Of a stretch of 64,000 nt of DNA, positions 1-11,704 are shown piece by piece (positions within the stretch are counted from its first letter, which is position 1; every line of letters starts with the position of its first letter). The notes beneath the pieces are model-generated. The model had not been told where the DNA came from, did not search any database, and saw only the letters and a program-made list of their open reading frames with translations. Origin of the DNA: Theobroma cacao (taxonomy: Eukaryota; Streptophyta; Magnoliopsida; Malvales; Malvaceae); the NCBI RefSeq assembly GCF_000208745.1, contig NC_030852.1, positions 10,300,932-10,364,931 of the forward strand, in the 5' to 3' direction. A program made the position numbers and the translations under genes.

Positions 1-639
1 GAATGGTTTTGGGCTGAAAAAAATCAGAGTCAAAGCTTCCTTTGGAAGCTTTGACCAAACTTCACTTAAAATTACCGTTTTGCCCTTTTTATTTCCTTCC
101 ATTCCTTCTATTATCTTTTTCTACACATGTACAAACAAAGTACGAAGTTTGTATTCCAACGCGGTGTCCCTATAATATTTAACATATTTATTTACTCGCA
201 CTATATTTACTTAATAAAGACACTAGACCCCATTAACATCATTTTTTTCTCCAAAATTTTCTCATTCTTCTTATCCCCCACTTAGATTGACCATATACTC
301 CTCTTTCATGAAAAATTATGACACTGAATAAAATATTAATATTTTAATATTATTTTATTAATAAAATATTATTTTATTCTAAAAATTTTTTCTTGTCTCC
401 TCTTGTCCCCTTGGTACCCAAAATACCTTATTATGCCTCAATTGACTTCCGAATCACTTTTTATCTCATAAATTATTCTCTGATAAAAATATTATTATTT
501 TATTATTATTTCCTTGTGTGCGGAATATTTTATCCCAAACTATTCCTTTTATCTTTCATCACTTTCAAACATTATAATTAACCTCAATTGGCATCCGGTA
601 AGCTTTATTAGTCACCACATTTAAGTATGGGGTATTACA
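1..639 (-). mobile_element. Family-A gypsy-type LTR (A1 subtype), 5' part
   Basis: Read on the minus strand, an LTR begins at 639 with TGTAATACCCC and runs off the window. The same start and following 300 bases occur on the plus strand at 48364. The box AAGCTTCC..GGAAGCTTTGAC (about 30-55) recurs at 16635-16655 and 48955-48985. No coding sequence is seen; the 62-codon ORF at 393-581 is LTR sequence. Confidence 0.75.
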
Positions 640-909
640 ATTATTTTATTTCAAAATTCTTCACTTGTCTTCTTAGGTCCCAAAGTGTCTCACTTTGCCT
701 CAGTTCACTTCTAAATTGCCTTTTAACTCTGTTAACTCATCACCGATAAATTTATTATTTTATAATTATTTTCTCGCATGTGAAATATTTTATTTCAAAA
801 TATTCCTTCCACCCGTCACCAATCTTTTGGACTTAATTTAGATTCAATTGACCCTCGTCTTATCGACAAGGTCGTATTAGCTTCTATACTGAGGGTACAG
901 GGTGTTACA
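640..909 (-). mobile_element. Family-A LTR start fragment (A2 subtype)
   Basis: Read on the minus strand, this begins TGTAACACCCTGTACCC at 909 and aligns with the start of the LTR at 16037. It covers about the first 270 bases and then meets the A1 LTR start at 639. A1 therefore looks inserted into A2, or joined to it. No clean target duplication could be checked because A1 leaves the window. Confidence 0.6.
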
Positions 910-1527
910 TGATGGGCGCTAGAAATTTACCCCTCGTTCATAATTGTCAAAATAAGTTTGTGGGTGTAAAAGAAGAAAAAAAGAAATAAAGTGTGTTGTA
1001 GAAAGGAAATTTTGCTTTAAGTTTAGGGGTGCTATAAAATTTTATTGAGCTCTTTAGAGGCCCTAGATTGATTATGTGTTTAGGGTGATTTTGAGCCTAA
1101 AAATATTCTTGATCATACCTTGACCCTAGCCTTACATTATAAGCTTAATAAAGACCTACTGATCCTTGAATAAGTGTCATTCTAGATTAGTGGAGAGAAC
1201 AATGAAAAACAAACTTATGGGATCCTAGTACTAACTTATGCTTAGATTTGGCATAAACTAATCCGAATTGTATGATATTCTTTATAAGAGATTATTCACA
1301 CACACAGAGAGGAAGTCCATTTGCAAAACACGTTTTCACTTGAATTGATGCAATATTTTTAGGATTAGCTATATTTTGCGATAAGTTGGAATTAGGGATA
1401 ATTTTTTAGGGAAAAATTGGGAAATCATGATATTGCACTTCTATCTCTCAAAAGTCTTTTTGGGTGTAATTTTTTTTTTGTTTTATTTTCTTTCGCTCGA
1501 GAACTAGCAAAATCTTAAGTTTGGGGA
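910..1527 (+). mobile_element. 3' noncoding end of an Athila-like gypsy element
   Basis: This stretch aligns in order with 59100-59789, the region before the 3' LTR of the Athila-like element at 46027-61436. Shared landmarks are the purine-rich block near 960-1000, the TAGGGTGATTT box near 1082, and the polypurine tract AAGTTTGGGGA ending at 1527. No ORF of note. The upstream part of the element is cut off by the family-A pieces. Confidence 0.7.
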
Positions 1528-2487
1528 TGTAATAATTTTATTGTATAGAATTATTTTAGTCTAATTTTTTTATTAAGTATTAGCTAAGTCCTTAATTTTT
1601 AATTCTAACTTAATTATTTTTACTTGTTTTTATAATTAGTTTATTTTTATCAATTTATTTTAATTTTATGTTTATTTACTTTAATTTGGCCATTATTTAT
1701 TAGTTTTTATGTTTTTATAGGAATTAAGGGAATTGGCTTTAATTTTGGAAATTAAGGTGTTGAATGACCTAGAAGTATGCCTGCATATGTGTCAGTTTTT
1801 TGACCATAACATGCTCTACAGAACTCCAAATTAGGTGATTCTCAAACCACTAGAATTATAAGATAAAGGGATACAGCTTTTATGTTTACCACTTTGCCCA
1901 GTTCTTATCAAATCATGATCAAAATATTTATCTAAGTTAAAGCACTGCAGCAATATGCATGGACTGAACATAATACGGTATTTAGGGATATAGTGCTTTG
2001 ATTAAAATGGATATTTTCATAAGGTGAGTTAGAAGACCCTTATAAACAATTGAGGACTCTAGGATAGTAATTCAACCCATTGAGACAAATTAAGCAAGAG
2101 AGTTAAGATTTAAATAAAGTGTGAGGGATATTGTAATCCTAGGTTCGTTTTTTTTTTTTGTATAATTGGGGGAGGTGAGATTCGAACCTTGCTCTATAGG
2201 CAGGGGGATCATGCACCAACCAATGAGCCAAATGCTCGAGTGCTTAATCTTAGGTTCGTTTGATTTTATTTTCACTCAATTTTTTATTACTTTCATTTTT
2301 CTTTTTAGTTTAAATTTTTGTTAATTAGTTTAGTTAATTAATTAATTTTGATTGTTTGGATAACATTAAATTGTTATAATTTTAGTTCTTAGTAAAATTT
2401 TAGATCAATTCTCTGTGGGATCAATATTCTGCTTGCTTATATACTATCTATTAGATATGTACACTTGCGTACTAAAATTTTAATACA
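1528..2487 (+). mobile_element. Athila-like LTR (3' LTR)
   Basis: The LTR starts TGTAATAA directly after the polypurine tract and ends near 2487 after the ACTTGCGT box. This box is also near the ends of the LTRs at 55591 and 61436. It is shorter than the 1.65-kb LTRs of the 46027-61436 element, so it is a related but distinct or deleted version. A SINE lies inside it at 2151-2244. Confidence 0.65.
2151..2244 (-). mobile_element. Short tRNA-derived SINE with poly(A) and 17-bp target duplications
   Basis: On the minus strand the body starts at 2244, has an A-box-like TGGCTCATTGG, then a B box GGTTCGAATCTC, and ends in a run of A (2159-2151). Flanks 2134-2150 and 2245-2261 are 17-bp direct repeats (TAATCCTAGGTTCGTTT against TAATCTTAGGTTCGTTT, one mismatch). 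Box A, box B, the A tail and long target duplications together are the signature of a pol III-transcribed SINE moved by LINE machinery. It is only about 94 bp, very short for a SINE. It is not a tRNA gene because it has no cloverleaf 3' half. Confidence 0.8.
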
Positions 2488-4090
2488 CATAAACCAGCAT
2501 GGCTTAATGAACTAAAACCCTTCAACACTACCTTGTATACCATCCCCAACATTGTTATGATGGAGTAAGGCCCTTAGGTTCTGTTTGTTTGCCATCTTCT
2601 TATCATGCATGATGAGCTATGGGCTTTTCGGCTTCGCACGTATACATCAACCTCTCCCCACATCATCCACACAATAGTATAGCCATTCAATATTTCAAAT
2701 ATTACATTTACACATTAACTATATCAAATTAACCATACACAATCACAAGTATTCATAAATCAATGGGTAACGTCATACCCAATAAATAAAGCCAATATGC
2801 ATACGGGTCATTATCATCAATATTTCCATATCAATATCAATCAAGAGATATCATTTCTTCATACATATCAATTGATGTTTACAATTCATTTCACCTCTAC
2901 CATATCATGAAAGGATATTTTGAATAGAAATCATTTGAAAGGGCTTGTTCCCTCTTGTTCAAAACAATTACATAGTAATATATTTACTTACATAATAGAT
3001 TAAAAACTTATTCCAAAACATTTGAATAGGCATTCATAAACAAGATTTTACCAAAGTCATTTTAAATATGCAATGGTAAATAATCAATTATAATATGCTC
3101 ACTTGATGTATCTAAAATACTTGCGAATGTGTACCCACTCACCTAAAAAAGTCAACCTCATAACCAAGCAAAAATTTATGTTAGCAATTCCTTTGGAACT
3201 TTGATCGTTCGTAGACATTCAATAATTATTATGATCAATAATCGGTCTAGGAATTAAGTACTAAGCATTCTAAGCTCTTCAAATCTATTCGAATGCTTTT
3301 GAAAATTATTTTTCAACTTAAGTTCACTGTTCTATAAATACCCAAGTACAGGAAATTCATAAAATCCATCATTCTTACCCTGAGTGAGCTTTGATGCTAA
3401 GAACAATCACAAAACCTTTGAACTTTGGTAACCAACAAAAAATCTAAACATATAAACAATATTTTGGGAACCTTAAATCAATATTTAAAGATTTGAAAGT
3501 TCAAAAATGTCACCTTGTTCACAAAAAGTCAAAACCAAGCTTCTAATCTTCAAAATTGATGATTTGGGTGAAATATGGGTTTGAGAGGGTTTGGAGTTGA
3601 TGAAATACAAGGAAAGGTAGCCTAGAATGATAAACCTTAAAAGATGTGACATATTTATAGTTTAGTATGAGAAAATACACTTTTATCCTTTTTATTTTTC
3701 TGAAAATGGTGTCATTTATCAATAGATTGAGGCCATTTATCGATAGACATCCTTCAGGTTCTTTTAAAAATCCCTCTAATTATTGTTATCTAGCGATAGG
3801 TGGGACCATCCATCCATTGATGTTCTTTAGTGCTATTTTAAGAAAACCTTTTTGGATTGTATCTATCGATAGATGTGATAGATGAAAAACATCTATCAAT
3901 AGATAGGCTTTAACAAGCAAAAATAGACATTAGAAACTTGTCCAATTGGACTCCTTTTAACACCAAACTTTTCAAATCACCCAAACGCATCAAAACATGA
4001 TTTTGTTTCCAAGATTAAAACTTAGTTCTAGATGTTTAAAACATGAAATATGCATGTTTACCTAAGGATTTCTTAACTTAGCATCTTACA
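2488..4090 (-). mobile_element. Diverged gypsy-type LTR (family E), minus strand
   Basis: No coding sequence. On the minus strand the segment would begin TGTAAGATGC at 4090. It contains a GGGAACAAGCCCTT box (near 2940-2955) that families A and B also carry (11187, 13268, 17445, 52587, 54173). The lower boundary is unclear, and 2488-2640 resembles nothing else in the window. The 72-codon ORF at 3667-3885 is in palindrome-rich LTR sequence and is not a gene. Confidence 0.4.
3690..3905. repeat. Cluster of ATCGATAGAT-type palindromic motifs
   Basis: About six variants of TCTATCGATAGA occur within 215 bases (for example near 3716, 3738, 3790, 3865 and 3890). The same motif is clustered in the LTR at 41602-42898. 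Confidence 0.7.
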
Positions 4091-4774
4091 ATCAAGGTGG
4101 GATTTCACAAAAAATAAGCTTAAAGCTTTTCTATTGGGTTTGAGTGAAAATCTCTATCTTATCTTGCTTTTAAATGAGTGTGTAGCTTCCTTTTATACTC
4201 ACTTTTGAGAATAGAGCCATTAGACACAAGTTAGAATTGAAAATAGTCGTTGTTGAGTGTCTATAGTCGAGTATAGGAATGTGATAGTCGACTATATCTT
4301 TCTAAATTCTTGAATTCAAGCTTCAATAGTTGAGTACATAAGTCCTATAGTCGATCGTCTTCGCCAGAGCTCCCAATTCTCATTTTTTGTTGCCAATAGT
4401 CAACTAGTGCATCCTCTATAGTCGACTATTACAAGTTTTCTTTAACTTTTCATGCATTCTGCCAAAGGGTCAAGTATGGTGGCTTTGTAGTCAAGTATTG
4501 GCTTCATTTTCTCTTCATTGGTGTATGTATAGTCGAGTATGCCGTTCTTGTAGTCGAGTATTGAGTTGTGAAATGTTTGCTCTTAGTTCCTTTAATGGAA
4601 AACTCAGTCTTTGAATGTTCTACAATATTTTCTAAGTATGAGTGACTTTTCAAACATGTTCTAGGACTTTAGAAGGTTGAAATCATGAAATAAACCATTT
4701 CAAATGCTTGTAATAAAATTTAAATCATCATGCAATTTTGTCAAATCAAAACATAAGTTATTTCGAGCCTAGCA
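4091..4774 (-). mobile_element. Sirevirus-like copia 3' LTR fragment, minus strand
   Basis: On the minus strand the LTR starts TGCTAGG at 4774, directly after the polypurine tract at 4775-4788. It holds repeated TAGTCGAGTA / TAGTCGACTA motifs between 4245 and 4565, a layout shared with the copia LTR at 18664. The far end is not clear, and about 680 bases remain. Confidence 0.6.
4245..4565. repeat. Cluster of TAGTCGACTA-type palindromes
   Basis: About eight exact or one-off copies of a TAGTCGACTA core are spaced 20-60 bases apart in the LTR fragment. Confidence 0.7.
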
Positions 4775-5872
4775 ATCTCCCCCTTTTTGATATGACAAAA
4801 TCATGAGCATAATTTGAATTTGAGATCTCCTTTGAAAGCTCCCCCTAACTATATTAGTCTTTAAGCCTTTGTTTGAAAACATTTAAGCTCAAGTAAAAAA
4901 GGTTTTAAAATGATTTGAAATTTTCATTCTTCCCTACAACATATGCATGAAGTTGTTTCAAAAGTTTCAGTTTTAATATTGAATACAAGATCCTTTCAAA
5001 TGTGCTCATAAAGCTTCTCCCCCTTTTTTGTTATATAAAAAAGGTTTAGAAGTGTGAGCATTAAACACTTAAGCTCAAGAGATAATGCTTAATGAAAATC
5101 ATCGAGTATATAATCATGAATCACCATTGAACCATTAAACCAAGGCTATAAATCAAAAACTCATATAGATATCCATTCAAGAAATATAGCCATTCAAACA
5201 CAATCAAGTATTGAATCATTAAAGTAACCTTAACCAAGTATGCGACCCACACACGCACACGTATAATCAAAATGTTGGAATTACATCCATGAAGTTCATG
5301 AAGGATATAACCAACTAAAAGTATAGATAAACATCTGAAATGCATAGTTATAATCAACTAGATATGTAGATATGAACATGATATGCATGTGACAGAAACA
5401 TGTGCATGTAATCCAAGAACTAATGTCCCTTTTTAGAAAGAAGTTGTGCAACATGAGCTTTTTGGGATTCTTGATGCTCAAGTATGCACTGGATATACCA
5501 ATCAACATTATCAAAGTAATAGGCCATGGCATGATCAAATGCTTCAAATTTTGCCTCATAAGTGTCTTGAAGAAGATCAAGGCATTGAGCATTTTCATCA
5601 ATGATAGCCATGATAACAACGAGTCGAGCAAAAACATTAGTATTACCCTAAGAACTAGATGGCCTAGCAATAGAAAAAGGTTCAGTTGGAGCTTGTGAAG
5701 GAACATTCTTATCATCATCATAATTAGCTTTGCGTGCTCTCTTGTGAACCTAACTACTCATCTTAGCAGCAATAATGTATCCCATTCCAGTAATTCCTAA
5801 TACTCCACTAACACACATAGAATGTCCTAGCACACTATAAAACCTAGGTACTTTGCAAACTTTGTAACGACC
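4775..5872 (-). mobile_element. 3' internal region of a Sirevirus-like element with repeated polypurine tracts
   Basis: Next to the LTR is an AAAAAGGGGGAG tract (4775-4788, minus strand). Further AGGGGGAG tracts lie at 4849-4856 and 5014-5030. Repeated GGGGGAG tracts before the 3' LTR are known in Sireviruses and also occur in the copia element here (30524-30549 and 30629-30641). Apart from a short ORF remnant at 5420-5611 the segment is noncoding. The junction at 5872 with family D is abrupt. Confidence 0.55.
5420..5611 (-). pseudogene. Remnant of a Sirevirus-type third ORF, hypothetical
   Basis: A 63-codon minus-strand reading frame with balanced composition (acidic residues, several aromatic residues, motif ILEHQESQKAHVAQLL near the end) lies upstream of the element's repeated polypurine tracts. 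This is where the copia element at 18664-39983 carries its third ORF. The helical, Glu/Gln-rich end resembles the coiled-coil tail of that ORF, but I see no firm alignment. The larger overlapping frame at 5296-5721 looks like a shadow. Function unknown. Confidence 0.3.
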
Positions 5873-6108
5873 CAAATCTAAGGGTCCGTGATCGATTCAC
5901 AAGCCGAACAAGCAAGCCCGCTCGACCCAAGCAAGTCTTAAATTTCATATCCATATAACTCAAAGCCAAAGGATTCCATAATCAAATATTCACAAAAAAA
6001 ACCAAATATATTACATTTTCTCGAGCATATAATTCATACAAATATTTAAAGGGCCATACATTATCCATCCAAGATGGGTTCGTACATAGCAACCCTTACA
6101 TAAGTTCA

Positions 6109-7136
6109 TGTTGGTCCCAAATAAATGTGCTAGAAGGGGTGAATAACACTTTTTGGCTCTTACTAAACCTGATTTTGAATTGGGGGCAAATTGAAGGTCA
6201 ATGATGAGAAATTTGATGCAAGATGAAGGATTGATTTAAGAAACTATGAAAATGAAAAATAAAATAGAGGAGACAATACACAAAGATTATAGTGGTTTGA
6301 TCAAAGACCTACATCCACTACCTTGATTGTTCAACCAAGGATTTTCCAAACCAAATCACTATAAGCAGTGGAATTCCTAAGCTCCCACCAAGCTTCTACA
6401 ATGGCTTTTCATAGGCTCAGCCACAACCTTTAACATTGGTTTTTCCCGGGATCAACCAAAACCCAAACCTAACTTTTCCTAGGCTAAGTTAGAACCTATA
6501 CACTCAATCAAGCTAACTCAAGCTTGATCAGTCCCCTTAGAGTGTCTGAGTAGAAATAAAGAAGTACCTATGATCAGTAACCTAATCTGAGTGGTACAAA
6601 GTGAAGTGCTTAATTCTATTACAAGGATTGGAGTGAAGTGCAGAAAGTATGCAGAGAATTTCTTACTGTTTTTGAGCTCTTTTTGATCTTGGAAGCCTTG
6701 GATATGTTATTAGCCATTGGGAAAGTTTTTATACTTGAAGAACCAACTTTGATGGATGTTTGACAGTTTCTGACCATTGAAAAATACTTTGGAGTGGTTC
6801 TAGCCGTTAGTTTGTGTTCTAGTGTTCAAATTCAAATCTTCAGACAGAATGCTCTTAGTCGACTTACTATGCTTCTTAGTCAATTAAGTCGTCTCTATCT
6901 TTTGTTCCTAATTTCTAGTAGTAAGCTTTTAGTCGACTAATAATGCTTCTCAGTCGATTAAGTCATTTCTGTTTCTGAACCGTCCATCTTCATTATGGAG
7001 TTTTAGTTGACTAACTCCCTTCTTCATCCAACTAAGAGGCCTCTGTTTTGTGGCTCAACTTTAGCTTCTCATTCTTATAAGATTTGATATTTGCCTTTTG
7101 ATGTTTAGCTTATAATCATCGTCTAGCTTGCCAACG
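6109..7136 (-). mobile_element. Sirevirus-like solo LTR, minus strand
   Basis: The start TGTTGGTCCC at 6109 is the reverse complement of the GGGACCAACA end of the copia LTRs (19732 and 39983). The segment keeps the paired TTAGTCGAC modules (6850-6970) and the strings of 'pocket' sequence (6340-6540) seen at 19370-19580. It ends near CTTGCCAAC at 7135. At about 1.03 kb it is close to the 1,069-bp LTR at 18664. No internal region is attached, hence a solo LTR. No target duplication is visible. Confidence 0.75.
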
Positions 7137-7609
7137 AGTTGACTTTACTCTGTTTCCCCTTGAAATATGTCAGAACATTGAAATGTTAATTTAATCCTAG
7201 CTTTCAAAAAATGCCAACTTCCCCAATATTATCCAATTCTTAGTAATCCATCTAGTTATGCTCAAATTTTTCATTAATGGTCTAAACCAATACCTTCGAA
7301 GCTGGATTGCATGAGTCTTAGCTCCAAATTCCCTAATCCAAGCCAAAGAAGGAAAAATACTAAATCTAGAGAAAATCAGATTTTGAAGTTATTAACCGAT
7401 TAAATCAAAAAATAATCATAAAACACTAAATCTTACCTCTATGATGGTTTTTGAAGCTCTAATTAGCCTTAAATGGCCTAGAAATTCAATTTGGGGTTAG
7501 GGTTTTGGGCTTCTAGAGAGAAAAAGTGAAAGAAAAAGTTAAAAGAAAGAGATAGGGTGGAATAGCCCAACGCCCTTGTTATTTTTGCCTTTTCTCTGTG
7601 ATGTTTCTA

Positions 7610-7885
7610 TACATTTGGCAATGTATCTGTACATCTATCTTAATTTCAAATGAATGTATCGATACATTGAGGAAATGTATTGATACATTTTGGGCAGAAT
7701 GGTCCTGGGCACTTTTTACTTTACATGTATCGATACATTGAGGCAATGTATTGGTACATGTTCATCCTTTTCCAAATCTATCGATACAACCTAAAGTGTA
7801 TCAATAGAATTCCTCCAAAACACCTCATATTGTTCTTCCTACCAAGAATGTATTAATACAATGGGAGATGTATTAATATGTTTTC
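7610..7885. repeat. Cluster of TGTATCGATACA palindromes
   Basis: Around eight variants of a TGTATCGATACA core (for example near 7610, 7655, 7676, 7727, 7745, 7782 and 7850) occur within 275 bases of the family-D LTR. Confidence 0.75.
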
Positions 7886-9399
7886 TTTTGTAGGTAGTTT
7901 TAAGCTTCCAAAACTTTCGAAAATCTAAGTTTAACACCCCAAAATCATTCCATGTTAATCCAATACACATAAATACACAAACATAACATCAAAGTTAGCT
8001 TAAAACCTCAAACTATGGGAATTATCACATATTTCCTCAAAATTTACCTAAGTGTCCATTTATCTTCATATATATCTTCAAACACTTGGCAAACATAGCA
8101 TATCGTACAAAGTACTCAAAACTTTACATATTCATAAATCATCTTTAGTTTACTTAGATTAGATCGAAAATTGGGGGTGTTACACCACTAATGTAGACTA
8201 ACACTTAATTAAGGATCATTAGGACTTTATGGTGCTTGTAATGTATGACTAGGGTCAAGGTAGGATATGAAATATTAATATGGCTCAAACCACCCTAAGC
8301 ATAGAGTCATTTTAGGATCTCTTTAGAGCTTTATTTTCCTTCACCAAGTACACCCTTTCTCATCAAAATTTCTTATGTTCAACATTTCATTCCCTTTCTT
8401 CTTTTTTTTTCCCTTTTGTTTCCTTTCTCTCAATATCACACCAGTAAACTTATTTCTTCTATTAGGTAGTAGAGTGAATACAATCATAGTTTTGATCTTT
8501 TAATCACTTTTCATCTTTACGACCTTTCTCACTATCTAGCTAATTATATTTCCTAAATTGACTTATGCATTTAGGAATGAGGGATGCAAAAATTGAAACT
8601 TTTTATATAAGGTTATAGGCTAATAATTAAGTGTTTAAACAATGAAAAAGTAACATTAGGCTCAATGGGTATTCTATGGACAAATATATAGCAAGGTAGC
8701 TCGAAAGGCTCAATCGATTCAAAGATAGCCTAAATCATTTCCTTAAATACATATAGCCTAGGATTTCACCTTAAGAGAGAATTAAACAAATTCTAGAACT
8801 CAATACATAATTCACATTCACATAAACCTTTTCTAAATGCGCAATAATTCACAACAAAAGATATGGTGTTCGAATTGTGGAAATCTCATCTTAACAAGGA
8901 AGCTTAATATTAGAATTTAACCCAATACTCAAACAATATTCAAATTCACTAAGAGCAAAAGATCACAAAATAGCTAGGTTTCATCATTGGATAAGTAAAT
9001 CAAGGAAATTGTCACAATTAACTCTAGCTCAAGTTCTCAAAACATGCAGAACATTAAATGATAAACACACTAATTAAACTAAAAATTTAAAAATGTAAAT
9101 GCACAAAGATGAAACCAATGTTTAAAAATTTAAAATTCCCATATAAACTTAAAGCTAACATTGTCATCAATGTTAAAAAGTAAAGAAGAAAAGTCAAGAA
9201 TATTCCCTTGGGTGGTAGAGATTTTCTAATCTTCCTCTTTATCCTAATTGTATTCAAAGTTGTCGGAAGGATTCGTTATGGTGAAAAAAATCTAAATAAG
9301 AAAAAGAATGTAAACAAATTAATGAGAAAATCTAAAAAAATAACATCAAATAAAAAGAGTAAGATTTTCAAAAGGTTAGGTTGCCTCACAAGAAGCGTT

Positions 9400-9565
9400 T
9401 CTTTATAGTCACTAGATTGACTATGGCACCATTTTTGCACTTTGTCATCCACAAAGTAAGGCTTAAGACTTTGTTTATTAACCTTGAATGCTCTAGTAAG
9501 CATACTAAAGATTTCAATAAGGCCATAAGACAAAACCTTTACCACTTTAAAGGTTTTCCACCAAT
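9400..9565 (-). pseudogene. Pol C-terminal tail fragment (gypsy integrase end)
   Basis: The minus frame reads F-K-V-V-K-V-L-S-Y-G then IEIF, then AFKVNKQSLKPYF. This matches the well-known end of plant gypsy pol (pattern KVxPYGxVEI ... FKVNGxRLKxY), which follows the integrase core. No reverse transcriptase, RNase H or integrase core lies between it and the protease, which ends only about 100 bases upstream. The same juxtaposition is present at 40300-40560 and 57990-58250. The fragment is therefore part of a deletion-derived element family. Confidence 0.65.
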
Positions 9566-9689
9566 ATGGTTGAAGTTACAATGGTAAAAGAGGAAGTCAT
9601 GAACTAGAAAGTACTACTTACTATCCAACCTCAAAAACATGACAACTAGGAGGTGGTGGAAAATGCCCTTCAAGCGATTGCTTGGTTCT

Positions 9690-10070
9690 GATATGTGGAG
9701 GTGTGGTTTTAACTCAAAGACTGGTGCTTGCTCACTTGTAAGTGGAGAAATAGGCTTACCCTTTCCCTCATCAACTAAATCCATTTTACAACAACTATTT
9801 GTAAAGGCAGGCTACTTAATTGCATTGAAAATATTAAATTTGACTACTTTTTCTCCAAATTTAAAAGTTATCTTGCCTTCCATCATATTAATGATTGTGC
9901 CTTCAATAGCCACAAATGGTCATCCGAAGTTTAGATGAATTTCCACATCATTTTCCATCTCAAGCATAATGAAGTTTGCCGAAATGTAGAGATGCCCAAC
10001 TTTAACCAACAAATCCTTTATAATCCCAACAAGGTACCTAATTGTTCTATCTGTTAACTACATGGTAACT
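9690..10070 (-). pseudogene. Athila-like aspartic protease, C-terminal half (split)
   Basis: The minus-strand sequence aligns with the protease half at 57610-57960, including the stretch for FGEKVVKFNIFNAIK-like residues and the acidic linker before the stop. Stop codons are present (for example in the segment near 9805). The catalytic N-terminal half is on the other side of the family-B insertion, at 15200-15646. Confidence 0.7.
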
Positions 10071-11269
10071 TGTGAAACCTCCACTTTCATAGACGTGTAG
10101 CGGAGGTAGACACAATGACATGGATTAGGGGTAGTTTCGTCATTTTTTGGGTTTACTTCTAGAATTAGGTTTTTCTAACATTATTAAAGTCTAAATAGGC
10201 CTAAGAAATAAATGAATGATGTATATAATAATGAAATAAATGAAGAAAATAGAAATAATGATAATTTTCACAATAGGGGTAAAATGGTCATTTTGCATAT
10301 CGAATCTAAATTTTTAAGTTTTCGTGAACTCGAGTACTTCTAGACTATTATGGACTTTGTTTTACTATCAAAGGAGCAAAAGGTTGAACCAAGGGAACGA
10401 AAGGAGGCAAAGTCAACTATTGAATGGCATTTTTGTAAATAAATGGAACTTCAATCAACTTTAAGCATAAATATCTAATTTTTAGCAGCTTTTTCTTCTT
10501 TTTCCCATCTCTTCTCTCCATTTCACATTTTTTTCATCTTCCATGGAAGCCTCCCTTGAAACCTTTATAACTTTCCTAAATTAACTCCATTTCTCCTGCT
10601 TTTATACACCTTGTCATAAGGTTTTTCATACTCTTTTACTTCTACACCTTAAGAACCCTCAAAAGTCTTTCCACAATACTCTCTCACTAGTTGGACATTT
10701 TAGAGAGAGAAAAAAAGAGATTTTCCATAATAGCTTGAAAACTCTTGGAAAGGAATTCAAATTACAAAATCCACCAAGGTGAGTAATGAATTAGGGTTGA
10801 TTTTTAAGTTGTTGATAATGGTTAATAATTAGATTATGAGTGTTTTATTGTTGAGGTAGTTTATATATTTTTTAGGGTGATTAGAGTAGAGTAAATAAAT
10901 AGCCATTTAATGGCAATTGGAAGCTAGTTAGGAATAACTAGTAGAACTTGATTTAGAAAATGGCTTTCAAAATTTTATTAATGCCAATTTGGGTTGGTGT
11001 GATCCTATTGTGTGTGATAGGTTCCAACAAAGCCCCACATCTCCATGCGAAGCATTAGACGCCGTTAGAGTTGATTAGAGCATCAACAAAAAAACAATGT
11101 GTGAACTTGCATTAAAATGTTTTGGGATAAGTGCATACAAGCTTGATTGAATCACTTGAAATATTAGATTGATCTTTTCTCTAAAATATGCATGGGAACA
11201 AGCCCTTGATGAAACGTTTTTGCATTGTGGAATATGACTGTGATGAATCCATGTGCACCTATGTTATGT

Positions 11270-11271
<2 letters not shown>

Positions 11272-11310
<39 letters not shown>

Positions 11311-11317
11311 TATATGA
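11272..11317. repeat. (TA)n microsatellite
   Basis: Almost pure alternating TA. Similar runs sit at the same place in other family A/B LTRs (11548-11576, 13540-13561 and 52670-52692). Confidence 0.9.
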
Positions 11318-11349
11318 TATGCATTGATAAGTAATATTGTGTGGTAATT

Positions 11350-11540
11350 ATAACCGAGTGTGTGCGGTGTGGGAAGGCACATGCCGGTGATGACGTGAGG
11401 TGATTCCAGCTATGTGCGGTGTGGGAGTGCACATAAGCTGATGACCGGTGGTTGTATATATGATTCCTGTGTGGTGTGGGAGTGCACAGGATGATTCCAA
11501 CTATGTGCGATGTGGGAGTGCACATGAGTTGATGACCAAT
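11350..11540 (+). repeat. Tandem units with GTGCGGTGTGGGAGTGCACAT core (B1)
   Basis: Four imperfect units of about 50-70 bases, each with a GTG(C)GGTGTGGGAGTGCACA core, followed by GCTGATGACC. Matching arrays lie at 13390-13520, 17567-17860, 52786-53115 and 54300-54500. Confidence 0.8.
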
Positions 11541-11704
11541 GGGTGTATATATGCTTATATATATATATATATATATGCTATAGAGATGATCATGTATACT
11601 ATAACACTGAATATATATGCTATAGAAAGGATAAGGAAATAAGATGTGATTGTATTGAATGTTGAGTGTTGGAAATCGTTAACTAATTTCAAATTGATTT
11701 TCGT

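Larger units (their letters stand above)
5873..8184 (-). mobile_element. Family-D gypsy-type LTR, minus strand, interrupted
   Basis: On the minus strand it starts TGTAACACCCCC at 8184 and ends GGGTCGTTACA at 5873. The plus-strand family-D LTR has TGTAACACC at 45333 and GGGTCGTGACA at 62870. A Sirevirus solo LTR sits inside it at 6109-7136. The segment 7137-8184 holds a cluster of TGTATCGATACA palindromes. No clear target duplication (AACTT on the left, CCACT on the right). No genes. Confidence 0.65.
8185..10070 (-). mobile_element. Athila-like element (minus), 3' part: protease end, pol end and 3' noncoding region
   Basis: This aligns in reverse with 57600-59460 of the Athila-like element on the right side. 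It contains the second half of the protease (9690-10070), a fragment of the pol C-terminus (about 9400-9565) and then noncoding 3' sequence (8185-9275) with poly-purine blocks. The upstream half of the same element resumes at 15200 after the family-B insertion. The plus-strand ORFs at 9208, 9381 and 9639 are shadows. Confidence 0.75.

Noticed and set aside
2151..2244. tRNA gene suggested by box A and box B
   Set aside because: No acceptor stem or anticodon arm can be formed. The A tail and 17-bp duplications show a SINE.
9639..9938. Plus-strand ORF of 99 codons
   Set aside because: Antisense to the Athila-like protease, which aligns on the minus strand with two other copies.
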